Shown: positions 50,707 to 59,893 of the stretch, one piece after another
How the letters are laid out: each line of letters begins with the position of its first letter
How positions within the stretch are numbered: the stretch's first letter is position 1
NCBI GenBank assembly: GCA_964246705.1
Contig: CAXTRQ010000002.1
Location: forward strand, 1-64,000
Direction: 5' to 3'
From: DASZCR01 sp964246705
GTDB lineage: Bacteria > Acidobacteriota > Blastocatellia > Pyrinomonadales > Pyrinomonadaceae
Length of the DNA stretch: 64,000 nt
Notes under the pieces: generated by a model
The model's database searches: none
Told to the model about the DNA's origin: nothing
The model's input: only the letters and a program-made list of their open reading frames with translations
Made by a program: the position numbers and the translations under genes

Positions 50707-50988
50707 TTAGTCGTCACCCGAAGGTTGAGAATCCGGATCGGGTATGTAGGGCACGTCGTCGCGTCGCCGTCGCGGCAGCGGGTCGCTCTGTCGGCGACGT
50801 GATGGCGAGTTCGGAGCGCGGCGGTCAATGAAGCCCGGCGGCAGTCGCGCGCCCCGGACGGCCTCTTCCAGAATACGCGTAATCTCTTGTGAGAGCGTGC
50901 GATGCTCGCTGGCCGCGCGCTGCTGGAGAGATTTCTTTAAGTCCGCCGGGACGTAAGCCCCGATGAAGACTCCCTTCCGGTTCGCCAT
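50707..50988 (-). CDS. Ribbon-helix-helix-like DNA-binding protein (Arc/CopG type)
   Basis: The 93-residue protein starts with a beta-strand/helix pattern typical of Arc-type repressors: VFIGAYVPADLKKSLQQRAA, then SEHRTLSQEITRILEEAV (residues 6-45). A basic, Pro/Arg-rich tail follows (PSRRRQSDPLPRRRRDD). Such proteins are often antitoxins, but no toxin gene is next to it. An AGGAG sequence lies about 11 nt before the ATG. It may be an orphan regulator. Confidence 0.65.
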   Translation of the reverse strand: MANRKGVFIGAYVPADLKKSLQQRAASEHRTLSQEITRILEEAVRGARLPPGFIDRRAPNSPSRRRQSDPLPRRRRDDVPYIPDPDSQPSGDD

Positions 50989-51078
50989 TCTCTGTTATTC
51001 TCCTCGAAGTGGAATCGGGCGCGCAGTCATCGTGTTGAGTCGTCTGTGCGCAGTTTAGAATTTAACGCCATGCAAATT

Positions 51079-51583
51079 GAGAGCAGGTCTGTAAGCCGAA
51101 TTCTGTGCCCCAGCTTTTAAAAACCGGGGTAGCGATCATTCATCTAGCCCAACCGTCGCCGGTTGGATCGAGCGACCTACCCGGAGGTCGTTGCCCCGAA
51201 CTCTGGTCGAGCCGGGCGCATCGGGCGGGCAGCCCTTGTTGACGCCTCCCTATTTGGTCTTGCACTGCGAGGAGTTTGCCTAGCCGCGCATGTCACCACA
51301 CGCGCTGGTGCGCTCTTACTTTAAGCCTCCCCCTTGCGGGTTTAGGCCGCACCGTTTCACCCATCACCTGCGAAGCCGACACCTTCCGATGCCAGAGACG
51401 CTTCAAGCAGGCTGGTCTGTTCTCTGTTGCACTTGTCGTCGCCCGGCATCGAAATCGCTGACTTAACAGCTATTTCCATGCCCGACGCCCTGCCGTTAGC
51501 AGGCTCGCTGCCCTATAGTGTTCGGACTTTCCTCCCCCGCGCATCCCGAAGGATAAACGGCGGCGACCGCCCGACCTACTCTC
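51079..51583 (-). ncRNA. rnpB: RNase P RNA (bacterial type A)
   Basis: On the minus strand the transcript starts GAGAGUAGGUCGGGCGGUCG and contains the P4 strand GGAGGAAAGUCCGAAC, GCAGGGUG-type loops, and AAACUCC...GUGCAAGACC (P10/P11 region). The 3' part has AUGAAUGAUCGCUACC and ends with ACAGAAUUCGGCUUACAGAC. GAGAGUAGGUC pairs with GACCUGCUCUC at the 3' end (P1). The mapped length of about 505 nt is longer than the E. coli RNA, so an extra arm is present. It is the catalytic RNA that matures tRNA 5' ends. Ends are approximate. Confidence 0.95.
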
Positions 51584-51599
51584 TTGCATGACGCGTTGA

Positions 51600-51608
51600 A
51601 GTATAGCA
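51600..51608 (-). promoter_or_regulatory. Extended -10 promoter of rnpB
   Basis: On the minus strand TGC-TATACT is an extended -10 with a strong hexamer. It lies 16 bp upstream of the mapped 5' end of RNase P RNA. No good -35 is visible, which extended -10 promoters tolerate. Confidence 0.5.
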
Positions 51609-51687
51609 AATCAGCGTTCAACACGTACAGCACTAAAGCCTCGAATGTTCAAACATGGAACCAATATAGCGACGGCGTGCCGCGCGT

Positions 51688-52413
51688 TCAGCCGAAGTAT
51701 TTGAAGCCGACGCGCAGATTGTTGAGGAGCGTCGCGGGAAGGGTCGAAATTAGCACCCAAGTCATAATGCCGTGTGAAATCGCCAGCGCGGGCAGGTTCG
51801 GAGCACGCTGGTAGACGTAAGCCCAGACGAGGCCGCCGATAAAAGTCGCGATGATCAGCGCAGGATTCGGCAGGTGCAGCACCGCGAAGAGTGTGGCGAC
51901 GATAAAGATGCTCAATCCGCCGCGCCCCCAGATAATCTGTGTGCGGCGGTTGATAAATCCTTGCAGGACGTACTGCTGCACTAATCCCCAAGAGATGCCG
52001 AGCGTCGGCACACTGACAAACGACCAACCGCTCTGCCACTGCCGCAAATTCAGCCCGCCCGTCAACCATCCCATCAGTATGCACACCGCCGTAAATAAAA
52101 GCATCGGCAACATTAACAGGCGAGATGCCTCGAAGAAATTATCCAGACGCCAACCGATTTCGCGCGGCGTCTCGCGCCGCAGGCGATGCGAGCATATGAT
52201 GAAGCCGAAGGCGAGGGCGACGGGAATGAGGATGACAATCTTGTTTCTTCCGGCCAGCGAAAGGACGACCCATTCAGCCATCAACGCCGAGATGATGACG
52301 GACGCAATCTCCCAAATTGCCAGCGCGCGATCTTCATTTGCGCCGGACGCGGATGAAAGTTCCACTTCTGTTAGCTCCAATGCTTCCCGCACGGCCACCC
52401 TCAAAACTCTCAC
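51688..52413 (-). CDS. CPBP-type intramembrane protease homologue with substituted active site
   Basis: The 241-residue protein has eight or so membrane helices and the CPBP/Abi fold (WGLVQQYVLQGFINRR at about 142-157, AVLHLPNP at about 177-184, AISHGIMTW at about 211-219). Active members have EExxxR at the first motif. Here it is QQYVLQ, so both Glu residues and the Arg are Gln, while the two motif His residues (H180 and H214) remain. Proteolysis is therefore doubtful. It lies at the end of an envelope-related run and overlaps the upstream gene by 4 bp. Confidence 0.8.
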   Translation of the reverse strand: MRVLRVAVREALELTEVELSSASGANEDRALAIWEIASVIISALMAEWVVLSLAGRNKIVILIPVALAFGFIICSHRLRRETPREIGWRLDNFFEASRLLMLPMLLFTAVCILMGWLTGGLNLRQWQSGWSFVSVPTLGISWGLVQQYVLQGFINRRTQIIWGRGGLSIFIVATLFAVLHLPNPALIIATFIGGLVWAYVYQRAPNLPALAISHGIMTWVLISTLPATLLNNLRVGFKYFG

Positions 52414-52976
52414 TTCCCTTTCGATTGAGTCGCTTTCTCTTCCCGGTCATCCGTCGACGCGCCGCTCGCTGCGTCGCCGACGGTCGCTTCCGAAACTTTA
52501 AAACTCATGGCGTGCCCGATAAGTTGCAACGTCCGGCGCACACCGCCGCCACTCGAATGCACCGCATAGACGCGCGCTTCGTGTTCTCCGGCCTGAGCTA
52601 TCTGTAAGGGAAAGGTGAAGCCGTGGCGTTCGTCTGCGGCGCGTCCCGCCGTGCGAATATCCGGTCGCGCCTCGTCGGCCAGACGGCTCGCCACAAATTT
52701 ATCGTCAACGTAGAGTTGCACCTCGACGTGCGCGGCGGGCTGCAACTCGTCGAGCACCCAGCCGGAAACACGGCGCGCATCAGCCTCGTCAACCGAGCCT
52801 CGAAAATGCGGATTGAAAGCGAAATAGTAAAAGCCTACGGCGAGCGCGCCGACCAGCAACGCTTCGACGATGGCCTTAGCGATTAGTAAATGCGTGAGAC
52901 GCACGCGCGCGGCGGGCGTGGGCGGTGCGAGAGAAAAGCGCGTGGATGGAGAAACGGACAGGTCTGTTGATTGCAT
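52410..52976 (-). CDS. Membrane-anchored protein of unknown function (Ig-like domain)
   Basis: The 188-residue protein has one membrane helix (about 32-51: KAIVEALLVGALAVGFYYFA). A soluble beta-rich domain follows, with VSGWVLDELQPAAHVEVQLYVDDKF, DERHGFTFPL and EHEARVYAVHSSGGGVRRTL, then a polar tail. The domain looks like an immunoglobulin-like fold in the periplasm. No family name can be given. It is coupled to the CPBP gene by a 4-bp overlap and lies 37 bp after the DUF11 protein gene. Confidence 0.6.
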   Translation of the reverse strand: MQSTDLSVSPSTRFSLAPPTPAARVRLTHLLIAKAIVEALLVGALAVGFYYFAFNPHFRGSVDEADARRVSGWVLDELQPAAHVEVQLYVDDKFVASRLADEARPDIRTAGRAADERHGFTFPLQIAQAGEHEARVYAVHSSGGGVRRTLQLIGHAMSFKVSEATVGDAASGASTDDREEKATQSKGK

Positions 52977-53013
52977 CTCTACCTGTCGCTCCGCCCCCGC
53001 ACTCCGGCGTCTC

Positions 53014-55434
53014 TCATTGACCTTGATAGGAATTGCCGTTCGTGTCCTGATACTGTAGCGAGTGGCGCGGCGAAAGCGTGGCTTCGGCAGCGGCGTTCAC
53101 CTGCAAACGAACTGACACCTTCAGCACCGCCGTATCGCCGGGAGATAGTTCCGTCACACGCCACACGAAGCGTTGCGCTCCACCGGCAGCGTCCTGCGTA
53201 CTGAGCGCCGGGTCGGATGAGACGAATTGCAATCCGGCTGGCAACAATTCGTTGACGATGAGGTTCTTCGCCAATCCTGCGCCATCGTTGACGAGCACGA
53301 GACGATAGTAGAAAGCCTCGCCCGGTGCGATCTCGACCGCGCCCAGTTCGGCGCGCACGCGGACGCGCGGCGCGGCCACTTTCAACACCGTCCCCGCTTC
53401 GGTGGCGACGCGCTGTTGCGTCGAAAGAGCGCGCGTCACGAGATTGTAGGCATACTGCTGGCGGTCGGGTGTGTTGCGCGGGATGTCCACGCGCAGCAAT
53501 ACGGGGAACTGTCCGCCGCGCGGGTCAATCGCAGTCGTTTGCGTGATGGCCTGCTCGCTCTCTTGATGCAAGCCGTCGGCGTTGTTGTCGGCGAAGATAG
53601 TCGCGGCGGGCGCACCCGGGGCGACCGTTTGCAAGCCGAAACTCTCAGGATAATTGCTTGGATTACGGACGATGAAGGGAATATAGATGGTATCGCCGGG
53701 GGTCGCCGTCAAATCGGTCGAGACCGGGTCGAGGCGTGCGCGCGGGACGCGCCCGACCGTGATGCTCGGCCCGTCGAAGTTTGAAGCGGTCGTCAGACTC
53801 GCCGTCTTCATCGTCCCGCGTCCGACCGACCGCGTTGCTGCCAGCGCGTCAGAGACGGCGCGGAGCGTGACGGAAATATCGCGTCCGGCGCGCGAGTCTA
53901 AATCGCCCAACAGCCAGACAGCCGTGCGCGAGGCGCGGTCGTACTGAATCGGCGCGGGGTTGGCGTTGACCAGTTCAAAGTCTGGACTGAAGACGAAATC
54001 GGCGCGCGCTTGTCGTGCCGTCGCGCTGCCCTGATTACGCATCGAGATGTTTTGCGTAAACGTCTCGCCGGGCATGACCGTCTCCTGCGTGACGTTCGCT
54101 GAAGCGACGAGCGCGGCGGCGACGACGGTCAGCGAAGCATCCTGCACGCGCGAAATCTGGTAGTCGGCCTGCGATGCGGCGCGGACGAAGAAACTGCGCT
54201 GCTGGTTGTCGGGCGCATTGTCCGGGATGCGGACGTTGAGCATCACGTCATAGCTTGCGCCCCGTGGAAGTTGCGGCGTAATCATGATCGGCAGCCCCGT
54301 GTCCGAGCCGCCGGTCGCCGGGCTGAAGGTCGGTTGAAACTCGGCGGGCAGATCTGTCTCAAGTCGAAATTGGTCTTCTTTGTTTCCTGCGTTGGTGACG
54401 GTGAGCGGCATCTGCACGGACTGGCCGGGTGAAGCGGCGAGCGTCGCGCGACTGAGCGCAAGCTGCAAGTTCGGTACTTGCTTGACCGTGATGCTAAAAC
54501 CTCCGCTCTGCGGCGCGGCTTCGATTGGAGCACTGTTGGTCGCAGAGGAACGGAGAGCCGGGTCGCTGGTTTCGCTCACGCGCGTAGGCGGCGGAGTCGG
54601 CGTGGCGATTGGTGTCACGGGTTGGCGGACTGCGGTTGGGTAGTTGCAGGCGATTGGCTGCCTGTCGGTGTTGGGGAGCGTGGGGGTCTGCGGCACGGGC
54701 GTCGCGCTCGTCGAGGGTGCGAGGCGTTCGCTATTGTTGTTGCGCGCGACCTCTGCGGGAGGATTTTGCGCCTGTCGCGGATTCGTCATGCGCGGGCGAC
54801 GGCTATCGCCCTCGCTCCGGCGATTGATGGTCGGCAATTTCGTCGTGGTACTCGCGATGTCTGTAGAAGGAGGATTGGATTTGCGCGGAACAGAGGGGGT
54901 CGGCGTGGCGATTGGGTGCGCGACGGGCGGCGGAGTGGCGCTGGCAACCACCGTATCTGGAGAAGGAACTGTGCGTGGCTTGTTGGCTTCGCTTCCGCCG
55001 TCTTTGCGTGCGCCGCCGCGTGTCGCGGCCTCCTGGCGTGCCGCTTGAAGTTCGATGTTGTAGATGTCTATAAAAGGCGTGTCCTTGATTGCGCGCAGAC
55101 GTTGCTCGACCACTTCGGCTTCCTGCAACTGTCCCAACTGCATATAAGAGCGTCCGAGCCAGAGCAGAGTCAAATCGGTGACGACGCTATTCGGGTAAGT
55201 TTTAAGAAAGTCTCGAAAGACGGTCGCGGCCTGATCGTAGTGGCCTTGGATAAAGAGGTTCTGTCCTTTTGTAAAGAGAGTCTGCTCGGCATCGCTCGGC
55301 GCGTCGTCCTGCGCGACCCCGCCCGAATCGTGGCGAGCGACAGAGCGCGCGGCGACCGACGTGAAGGGAGCTAAGACGAGAGCTACCGCAAGCGCTGCTG
55401 CGCCGATTTTGTTTCGCATAATCAAAGTAATCAT
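53014..55434 (-). CDS. Secreted TPR and DUF11-repeat protein
   Basis: The 806-residue protein has a signal peptide (ending near AARSVA). A short TPR pair follows (TLFTKGQNLFIQGHYDQAAT..., about 52-120), then a long Pro/Ser/Thr-rich linker, then at least four Ig-like repeats of the DUF11/NEW3 kind (LTVTNAGNKEDQFRLETD, ISMRNQGSATARQA, FIVRNPSNYPESFGLQT, LVLVNDGAGLAKNLIVNELL). The organisation suggests an exported surface or adhesion protein. A second ATG at 55419 gives nearly the same protein; GGAGG lies close to the first ATG. It is downstream of the Wza-like gene. Confidence 0.75.
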   Translation of the reverse strand: MITLIMRNKIGAAALAVALVLAPFTSVAARSVARHDSGGVAQDDAPSDAEQTLFTKGQNLFIQGHYDQAATVFRDFLKTYPNSVVTDLTLLWLGRSYMQLGQLQEAEVVEQRLRAIKDTPFIDIYNIELQAARQEAATRGGARKDGGSEANKPRTVPSPDTVVASATPPPVAHPIATPTPSVPRKSNPPSTDIASTTTKLPTINRRSEGDSRRPRMTNPRQAQNPPAEVARNNNSERLAPSTSATPVPQTPTLPNTDRQPIACNYPTAVRQPVTPIATPTPPPTRVSETSDPALRSSATNSAPIEAAPQSGGFSITVKQVPNLQLALSRATLAASPGQSVQMPLTVTNAGNKEDQFRLETDLPAEFQPTFSPATGGSDTGLPIMITPQLPRGASYDVMLNVRIPDNAPDNQQRSFFVRAASQADYQISRVQDASLTVVAAALVASANVTQETVMPGETFTQNISMRNQGSATARQARADFVFSPDFELVNANPAPIQYDRASRTAVWLLGDLDSRAGRDISVTLRAVSDALAATRSVGRGTMKTASLTTASNFDGPSITVGRVPRARLDPVSTDLTATPGDTIYIPFIVRNPSNYPESFGLQTVAPGAPAATIFADNNADGLHQESEQAITQTTAIDPRGGQFPVLLRVDIPRNTPDRQQYAYNLVTRALSTQQRVATEAGTVLKVAAPRVRVRAELGAVEIAPGEAFYYRLVLVNDGAGLAKNLIVNELLPAGLQFVSSDPALSTQDAAGGAQRFVWRVTELSPGDTAVLKVSVRLQVNAAAEATLSPRHSLQYQDTNGNSYQGQ

Positions 55435-55616
55435 TCCTCCGGGAGGCCGGTGCGCGTTTTTCCGAGATGTTCTGGTTCAGGTTTTGCCGGTTTTGTGTGA
55501 GACGCGAGCGTGCGCGTCTGAAGGGTCGCAAGCGAGACCGGCACGGCGGATAATACAACCTCAGACAGCCTTGAGCAAGACGCCTTTAGTATCGGGAATT
55601 TAAAACAGCTTTCCTC

Positions 55617-56873
55617 TTATTTTTTGCGATTGCCGACTTCGATGCGGTCGCCCGGCTGCAAAACTGGATCGGGGATTTTCCCTCCCTCGATATTCTGCAA
55701 AACGTACTCGGTCGAGACGAGACGCCCGTCCGCGCCCTGCCGCGAAACGCGAATCATCGTCGCGCCCGCCGCGCGCGTCACTCCGCCGGAGGCGAGGACG
55801 GACTGCGTGAGCGTCAGTCCCGCATGAAAATCTTTCTGTCCCGGCGAGCCGATCTGCCCGCCGATAAAGTAAAACTCCGGCGGACGGGAAATCAACGTCA
55901 CGACATCGCCCGGATGAACGAGCACGTTCATCGCCACCGCGTCGTTCAAATCAATCGTCTTGCTCTGCCCATCGTTGTGCGCGATGACGACGGCGCGACC
56001 GGCTTCCGGCTTCGGCTGCGCTTCGGCGATGACGACGTAGAGCGGGACGGCTTCGCGGCGCAAGATTTTCGCGCCCGGATCATTCGCCAGACCGCTGACC
56101 ATCACCGTATGGCTCGTATATTCGCGCACGCTGACGCGCACCTGCGGTTTCTCATAGACGGCACGCCGCTTTAACTCTGCGATCAACTGCCCGGACAATT
56201 CCTCCGTGGTCATCCCCGCGACGTTCAGAGGGTCGCCCGCCAGCGGATATTCCAAAAGCCCTCCGGCCATCACGGTAAAGAGCGTCGAAGCGCGCGGGTT
56301 GGTGTCGTTGAGCAGGCGAATGTCTAAAACGTCGCCCGCGCCGATACGATAGATTGAACTCAGCGCGGAGGACGCGGCAGTCGCCGACGTGGAAGCACTG
56401 ACGGTCAAGGGCGCGGAAGTTTTGGGCGGCGAGTTGGGGAAAGAGCCGGAGTCGGAGGTGTCTGCGGGAAGTATGTTTTGCGAAGGAGAGCCGAGGGGAA
56501 CGCTCGCGCCGTTCGTGGATTTCGAGGGTGCGTCGCTCGTCATGGCCGGGGCGCTGGATTCCGAAGGAGACGCGGCGCTCGTGTTTGCGGAGACGGCTGT
56601 CGGGGTCTTCGTCGCCGCGTCGTTCTTTTTCTTCTCGTCGCGGGCAGCTTTGCGTGCTTCTTCCGCGTTAACTCTCTTCGGCTCGTCCTTCGAGTCGTTT
56701 CGCGGGTTTGGCCGTGCGGCGGCGGCCTTCTCTTCTTTCTTCGACGCGGGTGCGCTCTCAGCGATTCTCTCTTCCGCGAGCGGCCCGACGCGGACGTTCG
56801 CCGATTGCACATGCGCCGCCTGAGCACTAAGCGCGCCCAAAAGAAGCGCGACCAGAGATAAAGCTTTTTTCAT
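55617..56873 (-). CDS. Polysaccharide export protein (Wza/SLBB family)
   Basis: The 418-residue protein has a signal peptide (about 1-20). An unusually long, low-complexity Ala/Ser/Lys linker follows (to about residue 170), and then the export domain: IYRIGAGDVLDIRLLNDTNP, AGGLLEYPLAGDPLNVAGMT, VRVSVREYTSHTVMVSGLA, LVHPGDVVTLISRPPEFYFIGG and an SLBB-like C-terminal part ending PDPVLQPGDRIEV. Wza-type proteins form the outer-membrane channel of capsule and EPS secretion. No polymerase or kinase gene of the usual cluster is next to it. I chose the ATG at 56873; the frame is open upstream. Confidence 0.85.
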   Translation of the reverse strand: MKKALSLVALLLGALSAQAAHVQSANVRVGPLAEERIAESAPASKKEEKAAAARPNPRNDSKDEPKRVNAEEARKAARDEKKKNDAATKTPTAVSANTSAASPSESSAPAMTSDAPSKSTNGASVPLGSPSQNILPADTSDSGSFPNSPPKTSAPLTVSASTSATAASSALSSIYRIGAGDVLDIRLLNDTNPRASTLFTVMAGGLLEYPLAGDPLNVAGMTTEELSGQLIAELKRRAVYEKPQVRVSVREYTSHTVMVSGLANDPGAKILRREAVPLYVVIAEAQPKPEAGRAVVIAHNDGQSKTIDLNDAVAMNVLVHPGDVVTLISRPPEFYFIGGQIGSPGQKDFHAGLTLTQSVLASGGVTRAAGATMIRVSRQGADGRLVSTEYVLQNIEGGKIPDPVLQPGDRIEVGNRKK

Positions 56874-57226
56874 ACAGCACTCAACTTCCTTCAATTTGAA
56901 ACGACGCGCCGCGAGACCGGGCATTGGTCTTGTAAGCGCCTCGTAAACCCTCGCTTGTAATATCCCGCACGCCCTTCAAGAAATGGCTTGACCGGGCGTG
57001 CCCTCTGACAAATTAAACTACTAAACGCACGATTTTCGCAGAGAAACAATGCACGGGGCTGGCAGCCTCTCATATTCTCATTGATAAAGGGATTTCTGTC
57101 CAAGAATTTCTTCAACGCTGTGCGCCCGGCGGGCGCTTGGGAAATGAAGCGGCGCGGTCGAGAAAACTGACTTTCAAAGGACAAGGGGACGCGGGAGAAT
57201 GCTCCAACAATCCCGCGCTTTCGATT
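56874..57226. other. Gene-free leader region upstream of the Wza-like gene
   Basis: These 353 bp lie between ptsI and the export gene. On the minus strand they carry a strong hairpin (56967-57001), about 100 nt before the start codon. I looked for cyclic-di-GMP riboswitch hallmarks and did not find them. Confidence 0.5.
56967..57001 (-). promoter_or_regulatory. Hairpin in the leader of the Wza-like gene
   Basis: GCACGCCC and GGGCGTGC (8 bp, perfect) enclose an inner TCAAG/CTTGA stem with loop AAATGG. No T-run follows on either strand, so a regulatory leader structure is as likely as a terminator for ptsI. Confidence 0.45.
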
Positions 57227-59059
57227 CTAACTGTTATTTTTCACGGCTGGCAAGGTTTCCGGCGGAAAAAGATGCGGCCACTGTGCGCCGAGTCGCTCGC
57301 GCACCAGCGCTTCCGTATCGTCAGCCGTGCCGCATTCCAGACACGCAGCGGCAATTTCCGCAGCGCGGCGGCTGTCAATTCCGGACAGTATTCTTCTGAG
57401 ACGCGGAATCGAAGAGGCCGTCATACTCAATTCGCGCGCGCCTAATCCGACGAGCACGAGCGCATAAGCGGGAGTCGCCGCCATCTCGCCGCAGATGATT
57501 GCCGGAATCGAAGCCTCGCGTGCAGCGGCGATGGTGAGTCCGATGCTTTGCAGCACGCTCGGATGAAGCGAGCGAAACCAGTCCGCCACCCCGTCGTTGC
57601 TACGGTCAACCGCCAGCAGATATTGCACGAGGTCGTTCGTGCCGAGACTGAAGAAATCAACTTCGCGCGCCAGCTTTCCGGCGATGAAGACCGCCGACGG
57701 AACTTCAATCATCGCGCCGATTCTGACCCGCCCGGCTGCGCGGCCTTCAACTTTGAGCCGCGACCGCTCGTCTTCGATAATCGCGCGCGCGCGGCGCACG
57801 TCCGTGATGTCCGAAATCATCGGCAACACGAGATCGAGTTTGCCCTCCGACGCCGCGCGCAATACGGCGCGCACCTGCCGGCGCAGGACATCCTCTCTCT
57901 GGAGACAGAAACGAATGGCGCGCAGTCCGAGCGCGGGGTTGCGCTCGCCGCTGGTCTCGTAATCCGCACCCATCTTGTCGCCGCCGAGATCGAACAGGCG
58001 GATAGTCGCGCCGTCATCGCCCGCCAACTTTGCAATCTCGACATAGGCCGCGCACTGTGCGTCCTCGTCGGGCATCGAGCCGTGCAGCGACAAAAGAAAC
58101 TCAGAACGATAAAGCCCGATCCCGCGTGCGCCGAAGCGTGCGATGCCTTGGTATTCGGCAGGCAGTTCGACGTTGGCGCGGAGGATGATTTCGACTCCGT
58201 CCTCTGTGACGAGCGGAGCGCGCATGGCGTCGCCGCTCGCGCGCGTGCCATCGTCGCTTGGGATTGTGCGTGCCGCGAGCGGGCGGGCCGCCTTGTCCGT
58301 TTTGTAGAGTTCAACGGTCTCAGGCGAAGGATGCAGCACGACCTCGCCGCGCCGTGCATCAACGATGATGCCGTCGCCCGTGCGCGCGCGACGGTAGAGG
58401 TCGCGCACGCCCACGATTGAAGGGATGCCCAAGCCGCGCGCAATGATCGCCGTGTGTGAAGTCCAGCCCCCGGCATCCGTGACAATCGCTTTGACGTGCG
58501 CGAAATCGAGTTCGGCGGCAGCCGAAGGCATCAACTCTTCGGCGACGATAACGGAATCTGCGGTCAGGCGTCTGCCGTGCAGGCTACTCTCGCCGCTCAA
58601 CGCGACGAGGATGCGGCGCGTCACGTCTTCAATATCTGAACTACGCTCGCGCAGGTAATCGTCTTTGATTTCGGTATAGACGGCGAGCAGTCTGTCCGTG
58701 ACGACCTTGACCGCCCATTCGGCGTTAACTCGCTCATCGAGAATCATGCCCTCGATGTCATCATGCAGCTTATGGTCTTCAAGCATGAGCAGATGCGCGT
58801 CGAAGATATATGCGTGCTCGGCTCCGAGCGCACGTTCGGCGCGTCGCTTGATGGCGTGCAACTGCCTGCGCGCGAGGCGGACGGCAGCGCGAAAGCGGCG
58901 CGTCTCGCCTTCGAGGTCTGACTCATCAAGCGTCGCTTTATAGATTTGTTGCCTCGCGCCGCTGTGAATACGCAGCACGCGCCCCACACCCAAACCTTCA
59001 GAGACGGGGACGCCCTTCAAGCGCTCTTCCGTCCGACGCCTTTTATTTCGACTGCTCAC
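57227..59059 (-). CDS. ptsI: Phosphoenolpyruvate-protein phosphotransferase (PTS enzyme I)
   Basis: Enzyme I transfers phosphate from PEP to HPr. The 610-residue protein has the HPr-binding helical region (about 30-150) and the active-site His in GGWTSHTAIIAR (about residue 205). The PEP-binding barrel follows, with SEFLLSL, RLFDLGGDKMGADY, RAIRFCLQREDVLRRQVRAVLRA, GTNDLVQYLLAVDRSND and the catalytic Cys in IICGEMAATP. It overlaps ptsH by 1 bp. No sugar-specific EIIB or EIIC genes lie nearby, so a regulatory PTS is likely. Confidence 0.96.
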   Translation of the reverse strand: MSSRNKRRRTEERLKGVPVSEGLGVGRVLRIHSGARQQIYKATLDESDLEGETRRFRAAVRLARRQLHAIKRRAERALGAEHAYIFDAHLLMLEDHKLHDDIEGMILDERVNAEWAVKVVTDRLLAVYTEIKDDYLRERSSDIEDVTRRILVALSGESSLHGRRLTADSVIVAEELMPSAAAELDFAHVKAIVTDAGGWTSHTAIIARGLGIPSIVGVRDLYRRARTGDGIIVDARRGEVVLHPSPETVELYKTDKAARPLAARTIPSDDGTRASGDAMRAPLVTEDGVEIILRANVELPAEYQGIARFGARGIGLYRSEFLLSLHGSMPDEDAQCAAYVEIAKLAGDDGATIRLFDLGGDKMGADYETSGERNPALGLRAIRFCLQREDVLRRQVRAVLRAASEGKLDLVLPMISDITDVRRARAIIEDERSRLKVEGRAAGRVRIGAMIEVPSAVFIAGKLAREVDFFSLGTNDLVQYLLAVDRSNDGVADWFRSLHPSVLQSIGLTIAAAREASIPAIICGEMAATPAYALVLVGLGARELSMTASSIPRLRRILSGIDSRRAAEIAAACLECGTADDTEALVRERLGAQWPHLFPPETLPAVKNNS

Positions 59060-59337
59060 TACTCTTCCTTTTCACCGAACCCGCTGGCGATCAACTCGCA
59101 GACCGCGCGCAAAGCGTCCTCGGCATCCGCGCCCTCGGCTGTGGCTCGCAACTCCGTGCCCCGCGCCGCCGCCAGCATCAAGACGCTGAGAATTGATTTT
59201 GCATCAGCCGAGGCGCTACGGTCTGCGCGCTCAAGTCTGAGGGCGCAACGGTACGCGCTCGCAGTTCGCACCAACCGCGCCGCCGCGCGCGCATGCAAAC
59301 CCAGACGATTCGTGACCGTGACGTGCCGTTCGAGCAT
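59059..59337 (-). CDS. ptsH: Phosphocarrier protein HPr
   Basis: The 92-residue protein has the phospho-His motif NRLGLHARAAARLV (His about residue 16) and the regulatory serine region AKSILSVLMLAAARG (about 47-61), the site of HPr kinase. It lies between ptsI and EIIA. Having both the His and the Ser site, with hprK in the same cluster, it fits dual control of the phosphorelay. Confidence 0.95.
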   Translation of the reverse strand: MLERHVTVTNRLGLHARAAARLVRTASAYRCALRLERADRSASADAKSILSVLMLAAARGTELRATAEGADAEDALRAVCELIASGFGEKEE

Positions 59338-59361
59338 TTCATTTAAACCTTCTTCTGAACG

Positions 59362-59820
59362 TTACTCTTTCTTTGCTCCGGCCAGCAGTTCGCCCGCCAG
59401 ATAAATTCCTTCGCGCCCCTGATCGCGCACGAGGCGAGCGATTTCGGCGAGCGATTCACTGCCGGTCTGCCCGGCCAGCTTAATGACCATCGGCAGGTTG
59501 ACGCCCGTCACAACTTCGACTTCGCCCTCTTTCAAAAACATCCCGGCGATGTTGGTCGGCGTGCCCCCGAACATATCCGTCAGCAACAACACGCCGCGCC
59601 CTTCGGAGACGAGCGTGATGGCGCGCTCGATCTCGTCGCTCGCCGCATCAACGTCGTCGTGCCAGCCGATAGAGACCGCCGTGATGTGCTTAATCGCGCC
59701 GATGATGGTCTCCGCCGCGGCCAACAGTTCATTCGCCAAATGACCGTGCGTCACGACGACGCCCGCGACGCGCCGTAGAGGCGTGCTATGTGCGCCTTCA
59801 GCTTTTACTGTTCCCGGCAT
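59362..59820 (-). CDS. PTS EIIA component, mannose family
   Basis: The 152-residue protein has the phospho-acceptor region VAGVVVTHGHLANELL (His about residue 25), and LLLTDMFGGTPTNIAG and VVTGVNLPMVIKL, the usual mannose-family EIIA (ManX-N) motifs. Standing alone without IIB, IIC and IID, it is probably regulatory. I chose the ATG at 59820; the frame upstream has no family similarity. Confidence 0.93.
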   Translation of the reverse strand: MPGTVKAEGAHSTPLRRVAGVVVTHGHLANELLAAAETIIGAIKHITAVSIGWHDDVDAASDEIERAITLVSEGRGVLLLTDMFGGTPTNIAGMFLKEGEVEVVTGVNLPMVIKLAGQTGSESLAEIARLVRDQGREGIYLAGELLAGAKKE

Positions 59821-59893
59821 TCGTCTACTCCGTCTATAGAATGTTACGACCGGCGACCATGATACCGCTCGAAGCGGTGCGCGTTCCAACTAT

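Noticed and set aside
56874..57226. Possible cyclic-di-GMP riboswitch upstream of the exporter
   Set aside because: The conserved riboswitch core elements are not visible; only a simple hairpin is present.
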